Shown here: one piece after another, positions 37,180-49,429 of the stretch
How positions within the stretch are numbered: position 1 is the first letter of the stretch
How the letters are laid out: the number at the start of each line of letters is the position of its first letter
Assembly: GCA_050084985.1 (NCBI GenBank)
Contig: JBITNC010000001.1
Location: 113,398,001 to 113,462,000, forward strand
Length of the DNA stretch: 64,000 nucleotides
Origin: Nageia nagi
Lineage: Eukaryota > Pinophyta
Reading direction: 5' to 3'
The notes under the pieces: model-generated
What the model was told of the DNA's origin: nothing
The model's database searches: none
Seen by the model: only the letters and a program-made list of their open reading frames with translations
Made by a program: the position numbers and the translations under genes

Positions 37180-38541
37180 CCAATTCTCCTTGGATAATAT
37201 AATTTCTCACATCCAAGTGAATAGTGTATACAAGGATTTTATTCTAGGATACATAATGCTTAAGCTCATTCAATCCTTTCATAAAAGAAAATACTTATTT
37301 TTCAATTAATGAGTACCTTTCTTGATTTCCATGCAGTGTTTGAGAATGAAATGCTATGGAATGTTCTCCTTTTTGGTCATTATTTTGTGCCAAAATGGAT
37401 GCAATACTTTTATCAACTCCATAAGCATACATAATGAAATCCTTTGAAAAATATGGATTCTTCAAAATTGGAACTTTTGTTATTACTTACTTGATGTTGT
37501 GAAAAACTCCTTTTTCTTCAATAGACCATGAAAATTGAGCATCTTTCTTCAACATTGTAGTAATTGGAGAAACAATCTTGGAAAAAGTATTTATAAATTT
37601 TCTAACAAAATTAATCTAACTAAGGAATAACTATAGGGCCTTTCTATTTGAGGTTAGAGAAAATGTCTCAATGGCTTTTACCCTATCAGGATCAATTGCT
37701 AGCCCTTCTCCAGAAATAATATGATTAAGAAACTTTCCTTTGTTAACCATAAAAATAGATTTCTTAAGATGAATGAAAATCTCAAATTGCATGCATTTTT
37801 AAAAAAATTTCCTAAGGTGGTCTATATGAGCCTTTATGCTTATAGAAAATATAGTGATATCATCTAAATAGACTAGGATAATTTGTTAATTAATTCATTA
37901 AAGGCATGGTCCATGGCTCTTTGGAATGTGGCCCTGACATTATAAATACCAAAAGGCATTCTCTAAAATGCAAATGTACCCCATTTAGTTATGAATGCAT
38001 TTTTGTGTTGATCCTCATCATTTACCCAAATTTGATTAAATCCTCAAAAACCATCAATCATAGAAAAACAGCATGCCCTAGCAATAGTTTGTAGGATCTA
38101 CTCTATAGAAGGGAGAGGATAATTATCTTTTAGGGACACTTGATTCATATTTATGAAATCAACATAGAGTCTAATTTCTCCATTTTTCTTTCTTATTGTG
38201 ACCATATTATCCATCAATGTAGAGTACTTAATAGTATAAATTATTTTAGCATTTAAGAGCTTAAGAAACTCTTATTTCATTACTTCCTCTATCCTTGGGT
38301 TCACTAGCCTTTGCTTTTTCCTATATGGCTTAGCATCTGGAATGAGTCCAATAGTATGCTGGATCACATCTTTATCATAAGTTTTTAGATCATCATATGT
38401 CCATGCAATTACCTTGGAAAATTGATTATAGATTTTAAGTATCATTTCTTTCTCCTCCTCAGTACATTCTGATACAACATTTATGTGGCTTCTAGGTTCA
38501 ACTTCCAATTCTACATAACTTTCCTTTCGAACAAATACCAT
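37180..38541 (-). pseudogene. gypsy reverse transcriptase with its RNase H (element B)
   Basis: Starts with VIAWTYDDLKTYDKDVIQHT (within 38272-38541), the usual entry to RT. Then follow KKNGEIRLYVDF and DNYPLP near 38150-38200, the active-site box VYLDDITIF at 37850-37875, and a thumb/connection region. An RNase H with IAFHSQTLHG and the tail KPTKLVKGKAL (within 37007-37216) completes it. Several frameshifts and stops occur, but the YxDD box is intact. Confidence 0.82.
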
Positions 38542-38764
38542 ATTAGACCTTTGAATATCTTCAAAATCAAATAGCTATTCAAAAGAAATCAAACCTTTTG
38601 GTATAGCATTATTTCTCAACTATATGACATCTTGTTCCTAGAAGCAATCAAGAAGTTCTATGACACCAAAGGTATGAGCTACTACCTCATCAATCAAAAA
38701 ATTCACTATATGTTCATTAGAGTCAAAGAATTTCCAATAATTTGTAGTATCAGGAACATATGGT

Positions 38765-39210
38765 CTACATATCACTTTGAATTTTTATGATGAGGGGGCC
38801 AAAACAAGCTCCTTTACTAGCAAGTGCATCAACAATTTGTTTAAAATTTCTAGAAATGATAAAAAAATTGATAGCCAAGAATAATTCTAACATATCCCAA
38901 ACCCTATTCCTATAAGTCTTTAAATAATTATGCCTAGCACTAATCTTATCTCTAATTTGATTTATTACCAACTCATAATCCCCATGGACTATTAGGCATC
39001 TGATACCCATACTAATGGCTTTAGAGAGTCCCAAATAGAGAGCTTCATATTCAACAACATTATTAGTACAAGTCCATATGAATCTAAAAGAATCTTTTCA
39101 TATGTACATCAGGTGATTTAAAAACTACACTAGCACCACAACTATGTTTGCATCTAGCCCCATCAAAGTACATTGTCCATACTTCACATTCATTTTTAGC
39201 TAAGATTGAA
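38765..39210 (-). pseudogene. RNase H domain upstream of RT (element B)
   Basis: Minus-strand translation gives MYFDGARCKHSCGASVVFKS, then EYEALYLGLSKAISMGIRCL, HGDYELVINQIRDKISA and KQIVDALASKGACFG. The Asp, Glu, Asp and second Asp of an RNase H active site can all be found. One frameshift and a few stops separate the first strand from the rest. The open part is 38765-39034. It lies between protease and RT, separate from the second RNase H that follows RT. Confidence 0.8.
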
Positions 39211-39479
39211 ATTGGCTAAACATTCTCATATAAATAATATTTTCCCATGCCAACATCAGTGACTTGATAGTTAAGGTCATTTTCTTAAAGTATCTCAATG
39301 GTTAGTAGTAACTCCATGACTTGATGCCTTTCAAAGGTCTCTTCTTGCTCATATTCATTCATACAATTCTATTTATTTATCTTCATTAGATGAACATTTT
39401 TGATACCCTCATTTGGAACCTTGACATATTTATTCCTAAAGGGAAGTAAAATATGTGTGTAATTTAGAGCTAAATAAAC

Positions 39480-39775
39480 TCCTAACTTAGTAGTGAATGT
39501 TTTGGATAATCATATTCCAAATAAAGGTGGGAGATCAACTACAATTATATTTTGAATGACACAAATATCAGGGAATGTATTAAGAGTTATATTAACTCCT
39601 TTGACACTACCAATCACATCAATTGGTGAATAATCTAACTATATGACTCCATCAATGCATCAAGTTATATACAATTTCATTTCATCTACAACAACTTTGA
39701 AAATGATAGTACTAGCAACTCTAGTATCAATTATGCAATTATTAACAACCCAACCTTCTAACCTAAGAGACAAAT
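39480..39775 (-). pseudogene. retropepsin-like protease (element B), upstream end split by insertion
   Basis: Minus strand reads RLEGWVVNNCIIDTRVASTI; the D-T-G-A loop appears as DTRVA, so Gly has become Arg (39711-39731). It is followed by YSPIDVIGSVKGVNITL and a VVDLPPLFGI-like segment. The 2.5-kb solo LTR at 39776-42264 is inserted a few codons before the active-site loop. Confidence 0.7.
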
Positions 39776-42264
39776 TGTAACACATACACTTATTCTATAC
39801 ATGTAAAATCTTAAATTTCATACCTAATTATTTATTTAGTTTAAACACTTGAAAGATCTAGGAATGGATTTAGGTGATCCATATGAGCTTGTCAATGTTG
39901 CTAGCTAGTTAGCACCCACATATAAAGATTGAATAAAGTTTAGATTATTCAACCCTAATTACATCTCTTATAGTATTCACTCCATAATGCTCATCTCATT
40001 GAAGAAATGCTTTAAATGTGATCCCACCATTTCCACTTCACGAACTCTGTAGCAAACATTTTTAAAATGGTGTAGTGGTTTCCTACTTAGGGCCCATATC
40101 ACTCAAGAGAATGTACATCCACTAGGTTACACATCCTCACCTAATGATAACCCTCTAAATCATAAAGAAGATAGTTTATCCTAGGAAAACTTCCTTATGA
40201 GTAAGAAACATCATCGCATATGGAATAGTCATCATACTCCTATGTGCTTAACTACAAGTAGTATGCTACTAAATTACGTTCCCCTTGTAACCATAGTTTT
40301 ATCAATTGCTATCCTCATTTAACACCTTGTTGAGGATATGAGACACTAGCCTACTCATATCTATCAGCTAGGCTCACCATGGAATTTAGTATCTCTATTC
40401 CCATATCTTGGGGAGTCATGGGTATCAAAATAATACCCTCAAGTGGTTTGTATAGTCCAATTTATTTTAAGCAAGGTTATAAAATAAAAACCACCCATGA
40501 CCTAATGATACCATATCATATGTAGGAAGACTCAAAATAACTTGTTTAGTAAGTCACAAGAGATCTATATTTCTACAAATATCCCATATACATGGTACTA
40601 TGTAATTAATACCACTTTATAAAAGTTCTCATACTAGTGTTTCGTAACATGACTTGAAATGACACTAAAGTACAAAAAGTGCATAAATATAGGTTTTCTA
40701 AAAGTATGCTACAAGTTTTAGGAACAAATTCAAATGCTAAAATCAATTCCAACACTCTTTCCAGCATGTGACTTCATGGGAGTTTTAACAAGAAGATTTA
40801 GAGATCTACCAAAGAATAGTTAAAATAGTTTCTCCTCAAATTTTGTGGTTGTGAGTGCCAAAATAGATATAAATGTCACATATGAGAGAAACATTTTATG
40901 GGACCTAATATCTATCTCCAAGATCAATGTGTGTGCAAGGAAGTAAAGTAAAGAGACAAAGAAAGACTAGGGGATTTACTCCAAGGTATATAATCCCATG
41001 ACCAACTCATCTTAGGAATTATTTGACTAGTCTCATTAAAATAGAATAAAATACATAATACTCTTTTACTCATGACTTCCCACCAATAGGTTTAAATTAA
41101 AAGGAAGAAGAACACACTCCTTTACTTTTTAAAGAAAAGATAAGATACCAACCATCACATGCAATATGTCAACAAAATAAGAAATAAGTACCTTCAAATG
41201 GTACAAGATCTCTTATCAATAATTAATTCTATGAACCTTTATCAAATAACCCTTTCATAGAACTTATTAAATAACATAAAAATATGACTACTTTAACTAG
41301 GCATCTTAGCTTTATTATTTAAAATGCAAAAGAATGCACCTTGACTTGAAGAGAGAGAGGCTTCTTTTCTTCATGTAACTCTACACCCAAGCTTGAGAAT
41401 AATAAGAATGAAATGATAATAGATAGGTATCTTCCTAGTATTCCACCCCTCCTATTTATAGCCAAGGAGGTTCAAGTATGTCCAAATGAATGTATCCTCA
41501 TCTCTTCAATAATTTTTGTGGTAGGTTTGATTAAATTTGTTGATGATTGTAGTAATATTAAATACTTTAGAACCTTTTTTATTAACTGACAAATTAGTAC
41601 CAACTATTACCCTTACCTAACACAAGAAAATAAAATAAGTAGGATCATAACTCAATTATTTTCATCAATCATTAATTATTTTGTAACATCACAAAGTAAC
41701 CTTATTCTTTTCTAACTATTATTATTTTAATTTTTCATACTAATTTACTAACAACTATAGGTAAAAATTCAAATTCAAAAGAAGGTAATAATCCTTGCCC
41801 TTCCTTTTGAAATTTAAGTTGTAAAAATTCACAATAGGAAATCAACCATACATCTTACTTACGATGGTCACCTCAATCTATAGGATAATTGTTAATCCAC
41901 ACACATCCACAAACACACATTCATGATGAAAATAAACATTCATGACTAATTATTCTATCATGTAGCTACATGATCTATAATGAACATTAAGGTTTGTTAG
42001 TGAATCAATGCCAATCATTTCCTCACTCTTACCCTTTCATTCCTATCACCAATTCATCCTTGGTTCCTTGGTTCTTTTCCACACTTTCCATCTTGGTTTA
42101 ACCTATGACCTATGTCAAAACATCTCAAATCCAACATTAAATTGATATGAATAAAGCATATCACTATTCAAAACTCATCATCACATAGCTTAATTGAAAT
42201 TGAATCTCATTAGAACCTTGATGGTAATCGAGTCTTAACAGTGCAATTTTGGTGGGTTGTTACA
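39776..42264 (-). mobile_element. solo LTR (2489 bp) nested in element B
   Basis: Starts TGTAAC and ends GTTACA, a perfect 6-bp inverted terminus. It is flanked by identical CAAAT at 39771-39775 and 42265-42269. On the minus strand a TATA box TATAAATA lies at 41453-41460 (context GGCTATAAATAGGAGGGG), so the LTR reads minus. No gag, pol or primer site is present, which fits LTR-LTR recombination leaving one LTR. Confidence 0.88.
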
Positions 42265-42269
42265 CAAAT

Positions 42270-43990
42270 AGAAAGGTGGAGGTCTTTTTATAGCTATTGG
42301 AGCTAGACATATATCATCAAAATTTGGAAATACAAAATTATCCTTGCTAGTCCTTTTCTTATTAATTTTAACTTCAAATCTTCTTGCAAAAGATCTATTT
42401 GACAAAGTATTCTCAATGCATCAAATATAGTCATCCTAGAGGGTGTTCTTTTCAATTCTTCCACTATATTAAATAGAATATAGGGGGCTAACTTGCTTGG
42501 CTCACCAAGTTGATGAGATTTGAACTATTGAGTGGAATTCTCTTTTTGTTGTTCATTTATAAATGGATATCTCATTGGAGTAGGCCTCTCATTCTAAGGA
42601 ACATCATTTTTGGCTAGAGTAGAATTTCTTACGATAAGGGCAAGACTACTTGGGCCTTATGAAACCTGATCCAAACAAATTAAAAGTTAATTTTTTAGAT
42701 TAGGTGGCTAAAATTTAAGAGTATTAGCTCTATTAGGATCAAGTATAGCTTAAGTGGATGGATAATTTGGTCAAAATCCAAAAATTCACCATAGTAACAT
42801 TTATAGTAGGATATGATGCAGGTTCTACCATTTAATCTAACTATAGACCCAAGTACCGATGTTGATAGACTACATAAGATTTTGAAAAGTGTGGAATAGA
42901 GAAATGAGTAAACCATTTCATAATAGCCAAAGCTTCACTTTCTATAGAGCTAGCCAAAATTGTATTATCAATAGCTTTGGGAGTAAGAGGCTGCTCTAGT
43001 TGATTATTCCTAGGTTGGAATCTTGGTTGATATTGATTTTCATATCTTCTAAAATTTTGGCCTTGATTATTTCTTTCTTGTAAAGTGAGATTATTTTTGA
43101 TATTCTTAATAATTATCTCTTACTACCTTATCCTCTTAGCCTCTTATTGGTTTGAACTAGAACTTGTACTTATTGATGGAGGAGCTAAAAGAGCTAGTAC
43201 TAGGTTATGAATAATAGATTTGGGAGCAGGAGGTGGTAATGCTAACACTCTTGGATGAGGGATTAGCATAGGAGATTTATTTGGAGGTAAATTAAGAAAT
43301 AAAGGTATGATATATCTTGATTGCATTATTCTAGAGGAAACCAACATGTTCAATAATTTTTTACTATCTAATAAACTTCTAGTAAAGTTTCCCTAAACAT
43401 GATAATTAACATATTTAGATATGAGTGGAAATCTTTCCTATAGTATACTAGGAATTGAGCATTAGTTGATATGATTCTCATTGGAATGGATTTCCAAGTT
43501 TTCTTGAATCTGATATTAAAATAATCTACAGACTCATGAGGATATTTTTTTTATATAGGTTATAAGGCTCAAAAATGTATTATCATCACCATATTTAATA
43601 AATATTTTAATAAGATCTTGGCATAACTCTCCCCATGTGTTTATTAATTGAGGAATCAAGGAATTGAACCACATAACTACTTTTCCTTTGAAATAATACG
43701 ATAATAATTTTATCATGATAATTTCATACGTGATGGCAAAACTTGATGCTAAGCAAGATACATCTTAACAATTCTCATGTGGTGTTTTTCCTGATCCATC
43801 ATCCTTAGGCAAGATTTTAAAGGTTGCTTGAGGAATATCAAAGGAACTAGGAGGAATTATCAATGGATGATTATTGTTCCAAGTAGGGAAATTTGCATGG
43901 GCAAGTTGATCCATATTTGGACTAGTTGGGTTAGGTGAAGAATTTTACTAGATCGAATTAAATGCATTTAATATTGGAACTACTCTTAGA
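42270..43990 (-). pseudogene. gypsy gag remnant (element B)
   Basis: The frame 43534-43716 contains LLSYYFKGKVVMWFNSLIPQ and NTWGELCQDLIKIF, the gag core (L...L...A..W...L followed by W..L...F...F). Downstream minus-strand text near 42400-42560 (RYPFINEQQ, LGEPSKLAPYILFNIVEEL) resembles the gag-protease linker of this group. Stops are frequent. Confidence 0.65.
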
Positions 43991-44298
43991 GGAATTTGTG
44001 TATATAGAGTACAAAAAATATTTCACCTAGTCTTCCTTTAAGGAAGTGACAACTCTTAAAATCTAGGATGTTGGGAAGGATTTATGGTATTACTTCTAGT
44101 GAATCTATGAGCTAGAGGTGCCAGAGTTTGTAAAAATGATTGGTATAATAGCACAATTGCCAATAAGGTATAAGGAACCTTATAAACTTTACAAAATAAT
44201 GGTGATAGCCTACCATACATAGCTATCTAGCCTATTCATGCCTAGATGATCTAGGTTTTACTCATGTCCCACTAGGCATGCTAAAATGAACATTTTAT

Positions 44299-46184
44299 TA
44301 TTGATTAGAATAATGTAACCTAAGTATTTGGTCTAACAATTTCTCCACTACTTTGATAATAGTGAGGTTCTTGAATGAGTATAAGGTGGTGGGATAGTGT
44401 TTTCATGGATGTTTCTGCTCAATCTCTAGGTTATAGGTTGACTCCTATCTAAGAAAAGATTAAAAGTAATAGGAAAGAGATAAAAATATAAGCTACTAAA
44501 TAGGGAAATGTAAATAACATAAAAAATAAACTAAACTAAGTAGCCTAAGCATCACTACATAGGTAGTAATCTATAGCCAAGACTAAGAATAGAATAACTA
44601 TCTCACTCCTAGGGTATCGCAATTGCAATACATAGCCATAGTTTCAGATAAGGCCTCATACATAATAATCACAAAATTAGACAACAACCACACAATTCAA
44701 AGGGAAAAACATCTACACATTGCATTATCATATATGAAAGCCATTCTTACAAGGGGCAATTTTGCTAAAATGTTTGACCTTTTGGACTTCTTACAGTCCA
44801 CTATATATAATGTTTTCTTTACAATGGGTGGTTGTCCATTATTAATGACTATAACTACCTCTTTAGCTAAAGACATAATAAACTCAAATATTTATAATGT
44901 TTATAGGAGATTTTAGAACTATAATTAATTATGGATCATGGTCCAGATGTGATGCTGATACTTTGAAATCTAAAGATCTTCAATCTTGTACTTGTCCAGT
45001 TGCAATTGATCAATTTTATCTTTTGACCATGGTCATTTCGTAACTATTTCTAAATTTAAGAGGTATGGTCTACCATTTTATTAAGTATAATAAAGTCATT
45101 TTAGCAATCAACAGTCTACCAACTCTTAATAATCATTAAATGCTCTTATTTGTAGCTCCAATATTGAATGCTTTAAGGATGAAGGGAATATGTATCCATT
45201 CAAATATAAAAGTGAACTACTGCTTCTAAGTGGAAATGAGTTGCAGTTGACACATTGATAGAGTCCTAGGGATCATACACCCTTGATTAGGTGGACCCAG
45301 GTGTTCACTTCCTCTTATAGTCTTTACTCACTCTTTGTGGGTCTTATTATACCTTGGTAGATATTTCTATAATTTGAGAATACTCATGGAATTTACCACC
45401 CATCAATTTCCTATGAAAAGTATGATATCATCGCTCAAAATTAACAGGGTTTACTAGATGTAGAGTGCTATGGATATCTCCCATTGTGAAGACTATCAAG
45501 ATTACCCATTGATGAAAACATCTAGAGCCTACTATTTTTTTACAAGAAGTATGATGTCACTATTGGAATTTCATCAGTCCAATTTCTACTTCAACTCTTA
45601 TAATAATGCCCATTGCATAAATTAACCAAAAACCAGACCTTATATTCAATGGGGCCTAAAAATAAGACCCAAACTATTCTGGACCAAAACATAAGTAACT
45701 TGACTTACAATAGGGCTTGAACTTGACTTAGACAAGTACATAGACTTTATACAATCTAATACTTGAGAATGACTTAGCTGATTCTTGCAAAATAGGACTT
45801 TTCATAGAATATGATTTATATACATAACTCAGGCACAACTTAGATGATTTTTGATAAATAACATCCACATTTTGAACAAAATGGCAACTCTAACTATTCT
45901 TGTATTGATTAAGACCCAAAATTTACTAACATGACCTGAAAATACCATGAACAAAATTGAGCCCTAACTAAGAGAATATACAATACTTGAATCTTGGGAA
46001 AAAGACTAATAATATACAATATAATGCTTCAAGATTGAACTTTGTACAAGTATTTACAATTAAGAAAGAAAGGGGATAAGAAATAAGAATTATAGAAGGA
46101 ATTTTATTTGAAGGGAAGAATGAATTGATGAATAATGAATGTAAAGAATATTATCCTCAAGAATGTGATTATGCAAGAATAACA
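44299..46184 (-). repeat. 5' LTR of gypsy element B (1886 bp)
   Basis: Partner of 29911-31714; the plus-strand TG start has become TA here. The TATA-like CTATATATAA (44801-44810) matches the other LTR. It contains an extra segment of about 80 bp near 45020-45110 compared with its partner. A primer site next to its inner end at 44298 is not recognisable. The open frame at 44623-44916 has no recognisable product. Confidence 0.9.
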
Positions 46185-46189
46185 ATAAT

Positions 46190-46870
46190 GCGACAAGATA
46201 CAATTCCTTCATATCTTCAAATAAGCTATTTTATATTTTTTTGCTAAATTTAAAGTAAATGTAGATCTGACCTAGGTAGATGAAATAAAATACTCTTCAC
46301 CCATTCTTCTAAAGGATGATCCATTATTTTATTCAAAATAAGCATAATTATTTTTATTTACACATGCAAAGAACATTACAAAACTATCCATCATACCTGT
46401 ATTGCTATCTTTACAACATTCCCAACCATGCCAGGTTCAACTTGCCATGTTTCTAATCCCACTAGTGGTATTTTTTCCATCATTTTTACTTTGTGCCTGA
46501 GTGAAATGATGGCTACCTCTTCCCTTATTCTTCACAAATTGAATACACTTAAATGTAAAGAATTTTAGGCTTTATATTTACTATTTTAACTAGTTTGATG
46601 AAAGTAGATGTTTAACACTTGGATACATGAAGTGGGAAAATCATAAATGAATCATGGATCCATAATCACAATTCTACATAAATGGAAATAAAAGGGACCT
46701 TTAACTAGTTTAATGAAAATGGAGGTTTAACACAATATGATCCCATTTTATCATAATGCATGGATCCCCAAGACTCCATAATACCCACATCAAACAAAAT
46801 ATGCCAAAATCATAATTTAAATGAACTCCTAAACAAAGACCTAAAAGTTCATAAAAACCATACCTTCTTA
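46190..46870. other. spacer between element B and DUF538 fragment
   Basis: Probably the 3' flank of the DUF538-like sequence. The frame 46710-46940 minus overlaps it in another frame and is not supported. An imperfect local duplication around 'actagtttgatgaaa' and 'aggtttaacac' occurs near 46585 and 46705. Confidence 0.4.
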
Positions 46871-46872
46871 AT

Positions 46873-47190
46873 TTAATTGCATGATTCATTTTTGATAGAT
46901 TTATTGCAAGGAGGAATAGTCTCAAACCATGAGATCTCAATCTTAGAAATTATACCCACTCTAAAATATATACAATCAAAATTTGACATATCTATATTCA
47001 TCTCTATCACACCAAACCATATAAAGAACTCTTTCACTTGGATCCCACTCAAATCATTGATCTTCCCATAGTTGAGTTTTCCTATGATGATCTGAACATA
47101 AAAAGGCCTATAAAGCTCAAACCTAAAACTCCCATAATTTCCAAGCATATAGGACTTCACCAAATAAGGAAGAAGGCCTATGGGAAATCA
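46873..47190 (-). pseudogene. DUF538-family gene fragment
   Basis: Minus strand reads FPIGLLPYLVKSYMLGNYGS, then FELYRPFYVQIIIGKLNYGK, INDLSGIQVKEFFIWFGVIE and CIYFRVGIISKIEISWFET, ending at a stop at 46873-46875. This order (GLLP, V.SY, GSF.V.L..PCYV, GKLSYG...LSGIQ.K.FFLW, IYF.VG...K) is the core of the plant DUF538 family, small proteins of unknown function. The N-terminus (about 40-60 residues including any signal peptide) is missing. A one-base frame break lies just before the GLLP motif, unless an exon boundary is there. Family assignment is from memory of its motif; gene status is uncertain. Confidence 0.7.
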
Positions 47191-47199
47191 TTACCTTTG

Positions 47200-47730
47200 G
47201 TTTAGAAGTTCAAGCAATAAAGGTATGACATAGAAGGCACCAATAACAACCTTGTTTTCATTCACTATAGATAGGCTAAAGAGAGTAGGAGAAGGAACTT
47301 ATTCAATTAGAGATACTCCAATCCCCGAAATGAAACCACCATTGAATCTCGATCCTCCATGTGATAGTTTATCAATGGATTTGAGTGCCTACCACTTGAT
47401 CAGTGGGATGGGTTTTCAATTGGAGGGAAACTTTTAATCCCACATATATAATTAAAATAAATAGTATATATCTATAAAATTTTAGCTATTTCAAGATAGG
47501 GATTATTTTTTATTATAATTTTTTGGTTATTCCTATATATCTTAAATTCTTGAGTTTGGCTATACGGGGTCCTTATTTTTAAAATAGTTATATATTTTTG
47601 GCTATTAAATTTTAAGTAAAAATTTCTAATAATAAATTTTTGGCTATTTTAAAAATCATTTAAATTTTAAAAATATTTTTGAAATCCTAAAAATAGCAAA
47701 ATTGCTATAAATCATGCTTAAAATTTACTT
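47200..47730. other. AT-rich spacer with TTTGGCTATT motifs
   Basis: The motif TTTGGCTAT or close variants recurs at least four times (around 47520, 47557, 47597, 47640). Similar text occurs at 23585. The plus-strand frame 47252-47437 is not recognised. Confidence 0.5.
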
Positions 47731-47731
47731 T

Positions 47732-47875
47732 GGTTTGCTTTTAGATTGAATTTTAATAAGTTATGATCATGCAACTTGAGTTTGTTTTTAGCATAGTCTA
47801 TTTCTAGGTTTGTCCAAAACCTATATGTATGTAATGATTTCATTTTTCAAAGCAATGATAGTAGAATACTTCTCA
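47732..47875 (+). repeat. 5' LTR remnant of the copia element
   Basis: Matches the last about 140 bp of the 3' LTR, from CTTTTAGATT to AGAATACTTCTCA. The first about 385 bp of the LTR are missing. Confidence 0.85.
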
Positions 47876-47878
47876 TTG

Positions 47879-47890
47879 TGGTATTAGAGC
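47879..47890 (+). other. copia primer-binding site
   Basis: TGGTATTAGAGC differs at one base from the usual plant copia site TGGTATCAGAGC (complement of initiator methionine tRNA). It lies three bases after the LTR end. Confidence 0.85.
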
Positions 47891-47982
47891 TTTAGGAAGA
47901 TCTATTAGGTTAGAGTTAGTAGGTGTAATTACAAGAATTTATTAAATTCTTCCAATAGATTGTAGTTTGATGTTTTTTAATT

Positions 47983-49250
47983 ATGTCAACTAATATGGTT
48001 GTAAACAACAATATTATACCTATTCCAAACTTCCATGGAGAGGATTATGAGTATTGGTCTATCAAGATGAAGATATTACTCATACTAAAGGGGATATGGC
48101 ATATAGTTGAATATAGGTATAATGATCTAATTGATTGGAGCACTCTTTTAGTCAATGATTAGATTGCTAAGAAGGAGCCCCAAAAAAAGAACTCCATTTC
48201 ACTCTATCATCTACAACCTTCCTTGGATAAGACCATATTACCATGAATTTCTTCATGCACTTCAGCCCAAGATGCATGGAAAGCACTTAAGAAGAGCTAT
48301 TAAGGTAGAACCCAAGTGAAGCAAGTGAGGTTGCTAAAGGAGATAAAGTAGATCTTTGTCTCCACCCAAGATCTCCTTTTATGGAATCCTCCTATTTTAT
48401 AACTCAAGTAAGTAATCAAACATAAGAGATAATATAAAATATCTAGTGGTTCCTCTCAAACTTGAGAGTACTCCACTCTAACTCTAAACTTAATTACTTT
48501 TCAAGAACACACAAGAACTCTCTTACAAAGATCTCTCTTCCTATCTCACTACAAGCTTAGAGCATTTCTATGCTTCTACAAAGGTTGAGAATACATAAGA
48601 GGAACCCTTATTTATAGGAACATAACCTATGCACATAGGATGTGCATCCTCATACCTATGAGATTCCCTTGAGGTTGAGTGTAGAACCATCTCTCTATTT
48701 TTTATTCACCAAATACTTAAAAGGTATTTGAATATACTTTTAAGTATTTAAGTGTATTATTTAGAAAGTAACCTAATAAGAAGAAATATTATTCTTTATA
48801 TACCTTCTAAAGAATAATCTATACAATAGCGCATTATATATTCTAATAGTTGAAAACTCTCAAGAGATATTTTGAGAATCTCAAGATGCAAACTAGTGAG
48901 ATGGTGGGAGATTATTGTGTGAGAGTAAAAGCATGTGTGGAAAATATGAAATCTCTTGGAGAGGAGGTTTCAAATATGGATATAGTGAAGAAAATGTTGA
49001 GAACACTTATTCCTTAGTGGAACCATGTAGCAATCATAATTGAATAGTCCAAAGATCTATCTACTCTCACTTATGATCATATCATGGATCCTTGATATCC
49101 TATGAAGAGAGGTGCCAAGATTCTACATAATCATCTATTGTAATGGATGATGAGAACAATTTTAAAATAGAGGAGGCTAAAGCTTCCTATTCATAAGGAA
49201 GAGGCCAACCATATTCAAGAGAAAGAGGAAGAGGAAGAGGAAGGAGAGTA
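47983..49250 (+). pseudogene. copia gag, interrupted
   Basis: ATG at 47983 begins a frame with IPNFHGEDYEYWSIKMKILL, the gag start of many plant copia elements, and meets a stop after about 60 codons. KQVRLLKEI near 48320 is separated from ENLKMQTSEMVGDY near 48880 by an insertion. The end (about 49190-49250) is rich in Arg-Gly-Glu codons. No clear zinc knuckle remains. Confidence 0.75.
48347..48865 (-). mobile_element. LTR-like insertion inside copia gag
   Basis: About 520 bp of non-coding DNA breaks the gag frame. On the minus strand it shows TATAAATA (48609-48616, context CCTATAAATAAGGG) and downstream a CT/AG-rich leader, as in a solo LTR or small TRIM-type element. Exact ends and the target duplication are not certain (AGATA occurs on both sides). 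Confidence 0.55.
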
Positions 49251-49429
49251 GTTCCCATGGAAGAGGAAGAGGTGGTTCAAATGGAGGAGGAGACAAACAA
49301 AACAAACAATGTTACTAGTATAACAAGTTTGGATACTTGGGAGTGTAGAGCTAAGGATAGCTAAGAAGGAGTAAGTACCATCCATTATGGAGAAGAGGAT
49401 GATACCTCTAATTATTTTTTTTCTTATGG

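Noticed and set aside
36902-37309. 135-codon plus-strand open frame
   Set aside because: Antisense to the second RNase H and tail of element B pol; hydrophobic shadow frame.
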